Source of the DNA: Dactylis glomerata | Lineage: Eukaryota; Streptophyta; Magnoliopsida; Poales; Poaceae | Direction of reading: 5' to 3' | Assembly (NCBI GenBank): GCA_007115705.1 | Contig: QXEO01000734.1 | Location: 2,205,430-2,269,429 of the forward strand | DNA length: 64,000 bases | Part shown: piece after piece, positions 1 to 10,525 of the stretch | Layout of the letters: the number at the start of each line of letters is the position of its first letter | Position numbering within the stretch: the stretch's first letter is position 1 | Notes under the pieces: generated by a model | What the model was told of the DNA's origin: nothing | The model's database searches: none | Seen by the model: only the letters and a program-made list of their open reading frames with translations | Translations under genes and position numbers: made by a program

Positions 1-1532
1 CTCCTACAAGGAGCAAGAGACGAAGGACTGCAAAGTCCTTTGGTGATGATTTCATTGTGTACCTTGTGGATGATACTCCCACATCCATTGCTGAGGCATT
101 TGCATCGCCAGATGCAGATGATTGGAAAGAAGCTGTCCAAAATGAGATGGACTCAATTCTTTCTAATGGAACATGGGAATTATCAGAGCGCCCCCTACAC
201 ACAGAAAGAAGGCGAAGATTACTTCGACACCTATTCACCTATCGCTAGACTAACCACCATTCGAGTACTACTTTCCATGGCTGCCTCTTATGGTCTTATC
301 GTTCATCAAATGGATGTAAAGACAGCTTTCCTTAATGAAGAGTTGGAAGAGGAAATCGATATGGATCAGCCTGATGGATTTGTGCTGAAAGGTGAAGAGA
401 GAAAAGTGTGCAAGTTGTTAAAATCTTTATATGGCCTGAAACAAGCGCCTAAGTAATGGCATGAGAAGTTTGACAGAACTTTAACTTCTGTTGGCTTTTT
501 TGTTAATGAGTCTGACAAATGCGTTTACTATCGCCATGGTGGGGGCGAAGGTGTTATATTGTGTTTGTACGTTGATGATATTCTCATCTTTGGTACAAAC
601 ATGAAAGTAATACATGAGGTCAAGTCTTTCTTGTTAAAGTGCTTTGATATAAAAGATCTAGGAGAAGCTGTGATGTGATCCTGAATATCAAGCTGAATAA
701 GAACGAGAGTGGGATTACTTTATCGCAATCCCACTATGTTGAGAAGATCTTGAGCCGGTTTGGCTTTATTGATAGCAAGTCTTCTCCAACACTTTATGAT
801 CCCAGTGTGATACTACGTAAGAACAAGAACGAACCAACAGATCAACTGAGATATTCTCAGATCATTGGTTCACTCATGTACTTAGCGAGCGCGACAAGAC
901 CTGACATCTCTTTTGCTGTGAGCAAGTTGAGTAGGTTCATGTTAAACCCGGGTATTGATCATTGGCATGCACTTGAAAGGGTCATGCGCTATCTATATGG
1001 TACAGTGAGTTACGTGATTCACTATTCAGGACACCCTGCTGTGCTTGAAGGATATAGTGATGCAAATTGGATCTCTGATGTAGATGATATCAAAGCTACT
1101 AGTGGGTATGTGTTTACCTTTGGAGGTGGCGCCGTATCATGGAGATCATGTAGGCAAACCATATTGATGAGGTCAACTATGGAAGCAGAACTTACTGCTT
1201 TAGACACAGCCACTATAGAGTCAGAATGGCTGCGTGAGCTCTTGATGGACTTGCCGGTGGATGAAAAACCTATGCCGGCCATCCTCTTGAATTGTGACAA
1301 CCAAACAGTTATTGTCAAAGTGAACAATTCTAAGGATAACGCGAAGTCATCAAGACACGTCAAAAGACGTTTGAAGTCTGTCAGGAAATTGTGAAACTCC
1401 GGAGTAATAACTGTTACGTATATTCAAACAGACAAAAACCTGGCAGATCCCTTTACTAAGGGACTATCCCGCAATGTGATAGATAGTGCATCGAGGGAGA
1501 TGGGTTTGAGACCCATAGATGTTATGCCATAG
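1..1532 (+). pseudogene. Ty1-copia pol remnant (RT and RNase H)
   Basis: This is the C-terminal half of a copia polyprotein. Seen: RT (RVT_2) motifs around 240-450 (YSPIARLTTIR, QMDVKTAFLNEELEEEI, LYGLKQAPK) and the YVDDILIF active site near 570-590. The RNase H part spans about 840-1390 (SLMYLASATRPDISFAVSKLSRF, GYSDANWISD, STMEAEL), and the end ADPFTKGLS...DVMP stops at 1530-1532. It is broken: the stretch between NGTWEL and KEGEDYF is deleted near 185, a TAA follows QAPK at 454, the frame shifts near 672, and a stop lies at 1392. The 5' part lies outside the window. It belongs with the LTR at 2077-3118. Family assignment is firm; the subfamily was not determined. Confidence 0.93.
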
Positions 1533-2060
1533 TAGTAACCCAACCTTTGTGATCGGAGATCCCGTGAATTAGGACCTGGGAAAACAAGCTAGTAGTTTAA
1601 CTGAGGAGAGTATTATGTAACCCTCTCTATGTGAAGATGCAAAACTCTCAAAATCTGTAAGGCAGGTTGGCAACATGTCTTAATGTGTTTCTGTTGGCTA
1701 TGATTAGCAAAGATGCTATCCTACAGAGCATTCTTGAAAGAACACACCTATATGAGCCCGACTGTTAAACGTCGCAGTCTATGAGATTTGGGTGATCTCT
1801 AGTAAACTCATGAAGAGACCATGGAGTACGACGCATATGCTCTAACCCGCGGGGTAGGCTACTGGCAGCCATATACTGGTTATGGCTTTTAGTGAAATCT
1901 TGACGCACCAAACATGCAATTCAAGGCGTAGTCCATTATTCGAGTTGCTGATAGATGTAGCTTAAGGTTCTAGGCGGAAGTTCAACTTAACAGTCTCTGC
2001 TGAAACACTGGTATATATAAACAAGTAATGAGGTTTGGCAAATCTTTAAATGGGCATTTG
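1533..2060 (+). other. Copia 3' noncoding region
   Basis: No reading frame is seen between the pol stop and the polypurine tract. It is internal 3' untranslated sequence of the copia element. Confidence 0.7.
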
Positions 2061-2076
2061 AGATCTGGTGGGTGAT
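2061..2076 (+). other. Polypurine tract of the copia element
   Basis: A purine-rich run (AGATCTGGTGGGTGAT) abuts the LTR start TGTTG, as expected for the plus-strand primer of a copia element. Confidence 0.75.
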
Positions 2077-3118
2077 TGTTGAAATATTGAGCCCAAAGTT
2101 AGTGGCCCATATTAGATTTCAGAAATTCCTAAGAAATCTCAAAGCCTATGTGTGTAAGCCCATGTGACATGCAGCCCAAGTCGTTGGCTGCATAAAGGCA
2201 ATGGGTGGGAGCTAAGTTTAGTCCCACATGGAAAGTTGGAAGAGATGTAGACCAACATATAAGGTGGGGTGTTGCATCACTTGGTAAGTGAGTGAGAAGA
2301 GAAGTGCCACACGCGCGCTCCTCCTCCTCCTCGCTCAGCTCGTCTCATCTCGACACGACGCGCGCGCGCGCGCCGCGGTTTGCGGAATTAAGCCTCGGAG
2401 CCGATCTTATCTTTTTGCTGCACAGGAAAAACCGAACGTTTGACCGAGTCCTTGACGGACGCGTCACAGCTAGCTGGTTCGGGTCGCTCCCGGATCGTGG
2501 GCTGCTGTAACTGACTCGGGGCGTGCGACGTGGGCGTGGCCCACGTTGCCTAGGGTTTCTCCGCTGCGCCGCCTATATAAACTCTTGCCCGGCTGCCGCC
2601 GCACACATCCTGAAACCGATCTAGAGTTTTTGCCACCTCTCGCTACTTGCGCCACCTCCGTAGTCTACCTCATCCCGCGCGCCAGCGTGCACCGGCGAAC
2701 GGGAGAGCAGGTCTCCGGAACCACTCGCCTTTGCGATCCTGTACGGGAGAGGGCGAATTAGGTTTTTGGGAAGCGCTCTGCGCGAGTGCTCAATCTCTTC
2801 ATCACGGGTCGTCTTCCATCTAAGTCGGGCGGTACTGCCTACCGCCGTCTTCATCGTCGTCTACTTCGACCGGTCTTCTCCAACGTTGTTATCAACAACG
2901 TTACTGCTACGACTACATCTGCAAGCGAACGGTACGTGCGGTGTACTGCTGTTTCCCTGTTCATCATGTTCTACGAGTATATGTTTCGCTGCTACTTGTT
3001 TCCGTTCATCTTGCTATTCAGTACATCTAGTATGTTTGAGTTACATATGGTAGTAGCTAGCGTTGTTATATTTAATATTCTAGAATTAATCGTGGAAATT
3101 GTGCCTAATTATCCAACA
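2077..3118 (+). repeat. 3' LTR of the copia element
   Basis: The LTR starts TGTTGAAATATTG and ends CCAACA, so its tips form the inverted pair TGTTG/CAACA. It lies directly after the polypurine tract and is 1042 bp. A TATA box is at 2574-2580, followed by a leader. The next five bases, TTAAC (3119-3123), should be the target duplication, but the left copy is outside the window. Polyadenylation was not located. Confidence 0.85.
2574..2580 (+). promoter_or_regulatory. TATA box in the copia LTR
   Basis: TATATAA sits in the GC-rich centre of the LTR, where the U3 promoter of a copia element is expected. Confidence 0.6.
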
Positions 3119-3724
3119 TTAACGAATCTGAAGGGGACGTCCCTAAGGAGATCCACCACTAGTATACGCCGCGTCTAGCCGCTAGCTGACCCCTCCCTTG
3201 ACACCCGCACAAACGCCGCTGCGGGTGCCTAGCTAGGTGCTCCCGGCGACCACGTCCGCAAATCGGGAGGCATATTACCTCTCAAGCTATTGTAACCAGC
3301 GAATCATACCTCCAACAATCAGATGAGGTACACATAGACCTGCCCACGCCGCGCTGCGGCGTCCTAGCTACTTGAGTCGACATTGTCTCCATGGCTGATG
3401 AGTACTTCCTTTTTGCCACTTACCACCACCGTCATGTTCCTCTCCACACCAACCACTGACGGACCCATTATCCAGCGCATGTGATCTCAGAACCTCGGAC
3501 GCCAATCCACTGGAGACATGGCGCCAACACCCCCATGAATCCACGATGATACGGTGACGCAACCCCCAGGCGAGTAGGCCGTCGCTGCCCCTACCGCTTC
3601 CGCAAGCCACCACCGCCAACAAAACCCCAGCCCAGCCATATGCCGCTGCTGCGAGGGCTGGTCCGTGTAATGTCAGGTATGTATGCAAGGAACACAGCGA
3701 TTATCTAGTCCAATATTCTAGTAA
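3119..3724. other. No gene seen
   Basis: About 600 bp of mixed composition follow the copia LTR. I recognise no coding motif or transposon end here; a minus-strand ORF at 3368-3688 has no familiar motif. Confidence 0.5.
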
Positions 3725-4397
3725 ATAGTAACAAGAAAATTTGGAAGATGAAAATATCATTAAAAACTAAGATTTTTGGTTGGTACTTGCGTCGACGTGT
3801 CATCCTAACCAAAGATAATTTTGATAAATGTAACTGGCATGGAAGTACTCAGTGCGTGTTCTGTCATCACGATGCAGGATGAGACGATCAACCACTTATT
3901 CTTTCAGTGCCGCTTTGTCAGATCTATATGATCACTCATCAAAGTAGCTTCAAGCCTGTATTCTCCGACTAGTGTTGCCAATATTTTTGGGAATTGGCTT
4001 TATGGTATTGATCTAAGGTTTAGGACGCCTATTAGGGTGGGAGCGCTTGTCTTGGTATGGTCGCTTTGTTTATGTAGGAATGACCAAGTTTTTAATGACA
4101 AAAATTATTCTCTCATAGGTTATCTACAGATGTAGTGGTATTCTCCGTTTGTGGTCACCTCTGCAGCGGATGGAGCATCGCGACCTATTTACGGAGGTCT
4201 GTACACGGTTGGAGGATACGACGAGAGATACTTTTTTTCTACGTGGGTGGCCGCATAATCTACGGATTGGACCTCCACCTTCACCTTTCGCTTGATACCT
4301 GAGACTTCTGAACGACTATCTGCATCTTAGTCATGCAGAGACTGGGTGCAATTGCTTGATTGAAGTAATGAAAAGCGCCTTTTTTTTCAAAAAAGGT
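3725..4397 (+). pseudogene. 3' end of a LINE (RT zinc-binding domain)
   Basis: Translation from about 3732 gives KIWKMKISLKTKIFGWYLRR, then CNWHG...CVFCHHD, then after a frameshift DETINHLFFQCRF. This is the zf-RVT domain found at the C-terminus of plant LINE ORF2 proteins. The later LCRNDQVFNDKN and the region up to about 4260 match the usual tail of these proteins. Stops and frameshifts are present. The element ends in an A-rich stretch at 4389-4395. It is a 5'-truncated, decayed LINE; no clear target duplication was found. Confidence 0.8.
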
Positions 4398-5595
4398 ATG
4401 TATCTGAGGAAGACTATGCAACCAAGATATCTGTGGTATTTGGACCATGCGATTACCCGAAAGAAATTTCGTTGGAGAATGGTTTTCCACACCACAAAAT
4501 TTCTCTTTCTATCACATCACAGCAGGGAAACGTGGAATCACTTTTTTGATCCCCTATTTGGATCACTTGAAAAAAATAGAGCACAGCGATACAACGGGAC
4601 AAACTCTCATATCTATGGTGTTTAGATCATATGATTATTTATATCAAAGAAATTTTGCTATAGATTTCGATTGAAACCGAACAAAAACTATAGCCTTACT
4701 TTGAAATTCTTTTTGGACTTTCACGTTCTCTGTCTGTGTATCAGCCTTCCCTTTCTCATCCAGAAAAATAAACTCTCAAAATTCCTTTAATTATATCAGC
4801 GAACACAATCTGTCTTGTAGATTATGAGATGCGGCAACCCATGAAATCTTGATCCTACATTTTTTGGATTAATGTGTTTCAATTTACCAATTTTGTGTGA
4901 TGTCATCGAGTGTGGCTAAATGTAGGACGGGCTACATGTAGCCTCCTTTTTCAAAAATTTGAAAACAACAATTTGAAATTCCAAACAATTCAAACAATTT
5001 TTTTTTGAAGTAGATAATGGTTTATTCTACAAGTGCTCAAGAAATCAGTGTGAAATGCTATGTATTCTAGTCTTTGAAAAATTGAAAAAAATTATAGATC
5101 TAAATTAGTGAATAGTGCAACATTTCAAATATGCAAAATTTGGCAAATTTAGTCATTCTTGTGTAGCCTAGATTATAAAGTATTTTGCATCGAGCTCTGG
5201 TAGATCTGTGGAATACGTCATTGACCATACCTAGATTTTTTTCAGAATTTTGAATTTAAAATTCTAATATTGAATTTTGAAAAATACCATGCTATAGGTA
5301 GCCCAGGCACCATTTGGGGTTTTCGTATATTATCGACTATATAAATTGTGCTAAAATGTTCAACCAATTAGACTATCCACACCTAGTCCCAAAACCTAGG
5401 GACTTCTAGTGTCTGGCCTGAGAAGACACGATCCTGCATCAGATGGTGTCTACATCTCTCGGCCCGTTCCCACTATACCGGGAGCATCTTGAGATCCGCT
5501 CCCACGCGACAACCTCGCAAATACCCATAATTGCCTGCTGCTAGGCCCTTCTTCCTCTTAGCCCCACGTCGGGGACCTAGGGAACGATTGCTTGA
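4398..5595. other. AT-rich intergenic DNA with an unassigned open frame
   Basis: A 75-codon open frame at 4447-4674 (plus) contains a peptide-like stretch (KRGITFLIPYLDHLKKIEHS) but I do not recognise it. From 4700 to 5340 the DNA is AT-rich and includes the inverted-repeat candidate at 4929-5304. Nothing else can be supported. Confidence 0.4.
4929..5304. repeat. Candidate MITE with inverted ends
   Basis: GGGCTACATGTAGCC (4929-4943) and TGCTATAGGTAGCCC (5290-5304) form an imperfect inverted pair around an AT-rich, non-coding interior of about 350 bp. This is the layout of a small non-autonomous DNA transposon. No target duplication was confirmed and the superfamily is not assigned. Confidence 0.35.
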
Positions 5596-6227
5596 CAGTG
5601 GCGGAGCTTGAAACGATTCCATGGGCGGGACAGGCTTAAAGAAAGCACACAAAAATTGTTCCAAACCATACCTAGAAATTAGCTATTACACAATGTTTTG
5701 TCGTACCGATGGCTGTTGAAATTTGCAAAACTGAAAAAAAAAGTGGTAAACAATCTTCCATCCTATCAAACTGCTAACTGAGAATTTGGGGAGATAAACA
5801 AATACATGGGAAGAGAAATTGGCGAAGAGTTGGGGATCGATTCAATCATCACATCGCTTGCCGATTGATTGACCTCCGGTTGGTGACCGCACCTGTAGCT
5901 GTGGCCATCCCCTGGCAGCCCGTGGCTATGAGCGACAGTGCGACGATGCTTTCCTATATGCCGCTAGCTCTGGTCCATCAATTCCTCCTCAACCCCCTAG
6001 TTTTTTAGTCTAAATTGCTATACCTAGAGATAGAGAGGCGCTTCCATGGTCGTGGTTTCTGTGCAGAGAATGAAACTGGGAGAGTCGATATAAGGAGACA
6101 TACAATCGAATGGGAAGGCCAATGCATTTTGATGGGCTGGGCTTGAACACATAGGAGTATATATTTAGTTAGCAGAAAACCTGGGCGGGCCATGGCCTGG
6201 TTTAGCCCCAACAGAGCTCCGCCAGTG
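5596..6227. mobile_element. Non-autonomous hAT-type transposon
   Basis: The ends CAGTGGCGGAGCT (5596-) and AGCTCCGCCAGTG (to 6227) are inverted repeats with one mismatch. They are flanked by TTGCTTGA (5588-5595) and TTGCTTGG (6228-6235), an 8-bp target duplication with one difference. An 8-bp duplication and CAGTGGCGG-type ends are hAT hallmarks. The 632-bp interior has no transposase frame, so the element depends on trans supply. Confidence 0.85.
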
Positions 6228-7880
6228 TTGCTTGGCCATCTCTGATAGGATTTAACGCCTTGTGCAAGGCTAGCTTCCCACAATGGTGGCTCTTACTTGT
6301 ACGAGACCACCTCGACGCGGACATTCGCAAGTCATCTTGGCCCGGTCGTGCCATCGGTCTTGGATTCACGCAAACCCAGCTAGCACATACCGATGATTGC
6401 CTCGGGTGGCCGCCAAATGCACACAACACTACGGCATGCCTTTTGTATAGACGAGTTTTGCATACACTCATGGATGCTTACCTAAGGGGAGGGGTTGTGT
6501 GGGGCATGACTTTGTGCAATGCTTGGCCATCCCTCTTTCCATCACTTCTTCATACGCCTCATGGCACTATGGCTCCACATTGTTCTCTATCCTCTAATCC
6601 TCCCCTCTTCACTATCTCCCCTTCTATCTGGATGCATCCACTCTCCTCGATGGATGGACCTTCTTCATCTTTGTCGCCTTCTTGGTACTAATAGGGGATG
6701 TGCTTTAATCTAGAGTGTCTCATGTATTGTAGACAATCCCCTTCCCCGACATCCTACTCCACTCACCGCCGGCGGAGATTTTCTCGGAAAGCCCTTGCAG
6801 CGCGGCAGCGGCAGGACTCTCTATTCACGACCTTGGGGCTGAGATAGTGGTGCGGCTGGTGCCCGATCTAACTCCTTCGATTATGTGGAGGCAAGGCGGC
6901 GGTGGTGCATGGCAAGTGCGGTCGGAGCACTTCCTTGTGTGCTCGGATGCAAGCGGGATAACAGCTGGTGGCAGCACAATGTTGAGGGCCTGATATGGTC
7001 CATTTGGGCCAAGCGAGACGTTGAGGTGTGCAGCTGCCTGCTGGGCTGCGTCTACTCTAGGATCCGCACGGCGATGGCTCCTGCCGGTGTTGACTGCATC
7101 ACATGGGTGTGCTGCTAGTGGTGCAGTGCACCTGCACGTGGATCGCTTTGGTGGGATGCGCTGGTCAGGTGGTGCTCGCTGGCGGCTGGCAGCAGAAGCG
7201 ATCTCGTACGGCAGATCCGGAGCCCTGCGGCGCGACCATGATTGGTTGAGGTTGTTGAGTACCCTACGGGTCTCGTCAATGGGTCAGCAAAGTCGGGGTG
7301 ACCTCCTGTTGTATGGAGTCTTGGTGTGGCAGATCTAGGAGAAAACCCTAGGTTTCATCGTTTAGCCGAAGCCGATGATGGTGATGTCTTGTGCATCTTG
7401 AAGGCATCATTGAGGTGAACCACCCAACTCTTTATGCTACCCTCCGGGGAAAATCATAGATCCTTGGATCGGATGATGGCGACGCCTCTACGTCGTTCCC
7501 CCCTTGGGGGCATCAATTTTGGAGGTGCATGTCGCCGTGATGGACCAATGGATGGTTTCTTGGAGGAGAGGTGTTGTTTCTAGCACATTGACGATGACGA
7601 GTCTCAACGGTGTGGCGCAGCCGGGTCTCGACGATGGTCACATAATAAAAAATTGTATGCACCTATTCAATTGAGAGGCCTGGGTCATCCTCCATTTCAA
7701 AAAAAGGGACAAGTTTGCATCCATGCTGGTATGTCTCATATATTGGTGGAAGAAAACCTATTCATATGAACCTACCCATCATATAAATGTTATCGGTGTA
7801 AGCCTACCCAATGAAAGCGTTCTCCATTCATCTACCCATTGAAATAGTCGCAGCTGATTTAGGAATTACGTGCCACCAAA
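6228..7880. other. Intergenic DNA, possible retroposon remnant
   Basis: The short frames here (6260-6691, 7021-7338) show no familiar motif. From about 6720 to 7700 the GC-rich text resembles untranslated parts of grass LINE-like retroposons, and an A-run occurs near 7700-7707. No ends or target duplication were found, so this is only a suggestion. Confidence 0.3.
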
Positions 7881-7894
7881 AAATCAATTTAATT

Positions 7895-8205
7895 GCAAAT
7901 GGAGTTTGTCTTAGATGGTTGGGTTTCCTGTGGTGGAATCAGCCCGCCCAGGTTCAAGTCCTAGACTTGGCTTGGGCGTTTGCATTTACCTGGATTTATT
8001 CCAGAATTACCCGGCGCTATTCTTTCAGTGGTTGGTGACGTGCCCGTCAACAGCGAGGCGCCTGTGGTGACTTTGTCAACCTCAAGATCTGCCGGCTCAG
8101 TCTTTCGGAGGTGCTCATAGGGTAGGGTGTGCGTGCGTGCGTTTATAGAGGTGAGTGTACGTACATGTTTGTGAGCGCCTGTGTTGTACTGTGTTTTCAA
8201 AAAAA
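7895..8205 (+). mobile_element. tRNA-type SINE, full length
   Basis: This is a roughly 310-bp retroposon with an internal polymerase III promoter: a box A-like TAGATGGTTGG at 7912-7922 and box B GGTTCAAGTCC at 7951-7961. It ends in a run of A (8199-8208). AAATCAATTTAATT (7881-7894) and AAATCCATTTAATT (8206-8219) are 14-bp target duplications with one mismatch. The body text (GGCTCAGTCTTTCGGAGG, GTGCTCATAGGGTAGGG) resembles known grass SINEs. No protein is expected. Confidence 0.87.
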
Positions 8206-8219
8206 AAATCCATTTAATT

Positions 8220-8879
8220 CACGACCAAAATGCTAAGGAACTGGTGGGCTAAATATGCGATTACGGGAAAGAAACATGAGATAAAAAAAACGTGTGGTAG
8301 ACGCGCTAAAAAGACAATGTGTGATAGACATGCCTTTTTTGGGCCTGGAATTCAATGTCCGTATTTACATTATACACCATATACTGCTTACCCAGGCAAG
8401 GCTTGCATATGGATCCGTCATTTATACCAGATATCACGTTATGGAAACTAGATTAAAAACGATTGGATCCAAATTGTACCGTTGGGTCATTTTGGGAAAC
8501 TAATAGATCGGACAGCCTATATGCGCCAGGTTTGAGCTAAGCGCATATTACATGTTAAAAAACTTGAAACAGATAATTGCATATGATCCTTTTTCACTGT
8601 GAGATCTATCCGAATGGGCAGCAAAGATCACATGACGACATATAGATTAAACAGAAAAAATTCGGATGAATTCAAAGATAACACTCATCATATTGTCTCA
8701 TAGTATATGTCTTGAGATGATCCATCGAACAATGAATACCACAGTACGATTAAACAAACGACATGCTAGCTTGAATCTTAAACATGACAATACTCATCCT
8801 CTCATTGTCTCATAGTTTTCTCATTGAGATGGATCTAATACGACTCGCTAGCAACATGCATGCGTCCTCGACGAACTGA
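8220..8879. other. No gene seen; 3' flank of the zinc-finger gene
   Basis: AT-rich DNA downstream of the minus-strand zinc-finger gene. It probably includes that gene's 3' untranslated region, but no clear polyadenylation signal could be fixed. Two similar stretches with ATTGTCTCATAG (about 8690 and 8805) suggest a small degenerate repeat. Confidence 0.4.
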
Positions 8880-9275
8880 TCAGAGGCCCAAGGTAAGGTT
8901 CAAGGGACTCACCGATCCGTCGGCCTCCTCTGCGCCGGCGTTCACCTGCGGCTCCTCGGCAGCCTTGTTTGACGGCTCCGGCACGTCGTCGTTCAGCAGG
9001 ACGGCCGGCAGGCCTAGGAAGTTGATCTGCACCGGGCGTTCGCCTCCCCGGCGATACTCCTCCCAGAAGGCAGGATTCGGAGCAAGCGCCCAGGAGAAAA
9101 TTTGCTGAGGGGATGGCGGAGGTGGGAGGGGCTGCCATGCCGACTCGGACTTGCAGCGGCCACTGGACATGTGGCCACCAAGGGCCTGCCTCGTCAACCA
9201 CGTCCTGCCGCACCAAGGGCAGGTGTACTCCTGCGCGGGCGGCTGACGGGAGGGTGCGCCGCCGTTCGAGGCCAT
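8880..9275 (-). CDS. Single C2H2-type zinc-finger protein with EAR motif
   Basis: This intact 131-residue frame is the best host gene of the window. Residues about 17-40 hold one plant Q-type finger: CPWCGRTW followed by the QALGGH signature. The last ligand is unusual: instead of H-x3-H the sequence runs GHMSSGRC, so a His-x5-Cys pair may bind zinc. The C-terminus ends in LNLTLGL, an LxLxL EAR motif known to recruit TOPLESS-type corepressors. A nuclear transcriptional repressor is inferred. The ATG is the first in frame and lies about 75 bp downstream of a TATA box. There is no intron, as usual in this family. The start region and promoter are duplicated at 18204-19310, where the gene body is missing. 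Confidence 0.85.
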   Translation of the reverse strand: MASNGGAPSRQPPAQEYTCPWCGRTWLTRQALGGHMSSGRCKSESAWQPLPPPPSPQQIFSWALAPNPAFWEEYRRGGERPVQINFLGLPAVLLNDDVPEPSNKAAEEPQVNAGAEEADGSVSPLNLTLGL

Positions 9276-9512
9276 ATCTTCTGCGAGAGAGGGTTTTTGT
9301 CTAGGTTCTGGGTTGGGCGAAATGACCTGGATGGCCAGGGGTTTATGACTTTATATAGACCTGACTCGCAACGGTCAACGGGAACCACCACGCCACTTTC
9401 GAAAGTTCAGATGTCACGGGATGCAGGATATACCACATGTGCGTTTTATTTTTATCAGTAAAAGAGCAATGACTTCATTTTCAGTGCAACGCCGGCTTAC
9501 AACCGTGCGTAA
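9276..9512 (-). repeat. Duplicated 5' region, unit 1 part a
   Basis: The 5'UTR and promoter of the zinc-finger gene recur with moderate divergence at 18207-18279 and 18538-18746. Shared landmarks are CTGCGAGAGAGG, GGTTCTGGG, GGTTTATGACTTT, AACGGTCAACGG and TATCAGTAAAAGAGCA. The match breaks at about 9512, where unit 1 has extra DNA that includes the Harbinger element. Confidence 0.85.
9350..9380 (-). promoter_or_regulatory. Promoter of the zinc-finger gene
   Basis: On the minus strand a TATATAAA box lies at 9350-9357. Just upstream is TTGACCG (about 9372-9378), a W-box core recognised by WRKY factors. Both are kept in the tandem copy near 18585-18620, which suggests they belong to the ancestral promoter. 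Confidence 0.6.
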
Positions 9513-9867
9513 GACAAATCTAGATTATGAGTGCCCTAAACGCAAGTAGGCATAGAAGCGTCCTTGGGACAGACCTGGGCAACAGCATGTTAGAGCATCT
9601 CCAACAGACGTCCAAAAAAGTCTTGGTGCGGTAAAAATGACTTTTTATTGGGCGCGGGCAGTCAAAATCGACACTCCAGCAGATGGACAAAAATTTTGCG
9701 CGCGCAAATTTTTTGGCCGCACGCGGCATAAATGCTGTCGCGCACGCTAAATCTCTCGCGCTTGCTTCAGCGCATGCAACAAAAAAGGACAAAGCGCGTG
9801 TGCTCAACCGCCGTTAAACTCTCTCCTCTCTTTTCTTCTCCACCGCTCGACAGCCCACCGCTCCATC

Positions 9868-10525
9868 ATGCCTCCGTGTCGTAGCTCCTCCAGTTACCGC
9901 GACGTGTGCGCCTGGTCGGCAGACTACTTCTACACTGAGATTCGCGTCGCCGGCTACTGCATGTCCCTTGGGACCTTCGAAACCGCGCACGAGGTCGTGT
10001 GGGCCTATGACACGGTGGCGTGGCGCCTCGACTATTAGCGCGCAACCTCAACTTCCACGGCGTCAACTCCGCCGCCCAAGTGAATATGTTGGTGCCCCTA
10101 CCTTGCCTTGTCACCAACGGGGAGAGCAGCGCTGTCGCCAGCTCACCATCGCTGAGGCGGACGAGCGCGCCATGCAAGCGTGGCGCGAGAACTTCCAACC
10201 AAGATTCTTCCTTTCTGCAATTCTTGTTCTCTTTTGTAATTATGCTGGTGTGGGGTTAATAAATTACCATGGGGCTTTTGCCTCACAGTTTCTTGGTTAA
10301 AAAAAAAGATATCGTCGACGGGAATGATTTCTACGTGCATTAGCCGGGGGAGCGCGAGGCCGCGAGGCAAGCACGCAAGGCCGAGAGGCAAGCGAAGTGA
10401 GATCGCATGGCGAGACACAGATGGAAGGACCGAGCACCATCGACTATAATGATCCTCGGTGGGAGGATCTGTTTTCCTCCACCGCGTTGAGTTCGTCGAA
10501 CTCTGACTTCAAGTTCGACTACTAG
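9868..10525 (+). pseudogene. AP2/ERF-domain pseudogene inside the Harbinger element
   Basis: The frame starts at ATG 9868 (MPPCRSSSSYRDVCAW). It continues FYTEIRVAGYCMSLGTFETA and WAYDTVAWRLDY, clearly an AP2/ERF DNA-binding domain (YRGVR, AEIR, LGTFETAEEAARAYDAAAW in the family). A stop at 10036-10038 is followed by matching text in other frames: RNLNFHG, then ADERAMQAWRENFQ near 10160-10200. An insertion of about 100 bp follows, and DYNDPRWEDLF...FKFDY closes at 10525. It is decayed by stops, frameshifts and the insertion. ERF-like genes of this acidic-tailed type are abundant in Triticeae repeats (from memory), so capture and amplification by the transposon is likely. Confidence 0.72.
10206..10305 (+). 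mobile_element. Short LINE-like 3' tail insertion
   Basis: About 100 bp ending in nine A residues interrupts the AP2/ERF pseudogene. AAGAT flanks both sides (10201-10205 and 10306-10310) as a possible short target duplication. The text (TTTTGCCTCACAGTTTCTTGG before the A-run) resembles a LINE 3' end, severely 5'-truncated. Confidence 0.5.

Noticed and set aside
7912..7961. tRNA gene
   Set aside because: Box A and B are present but no cloverleaf; the A-tail and target duplications show a SINE.
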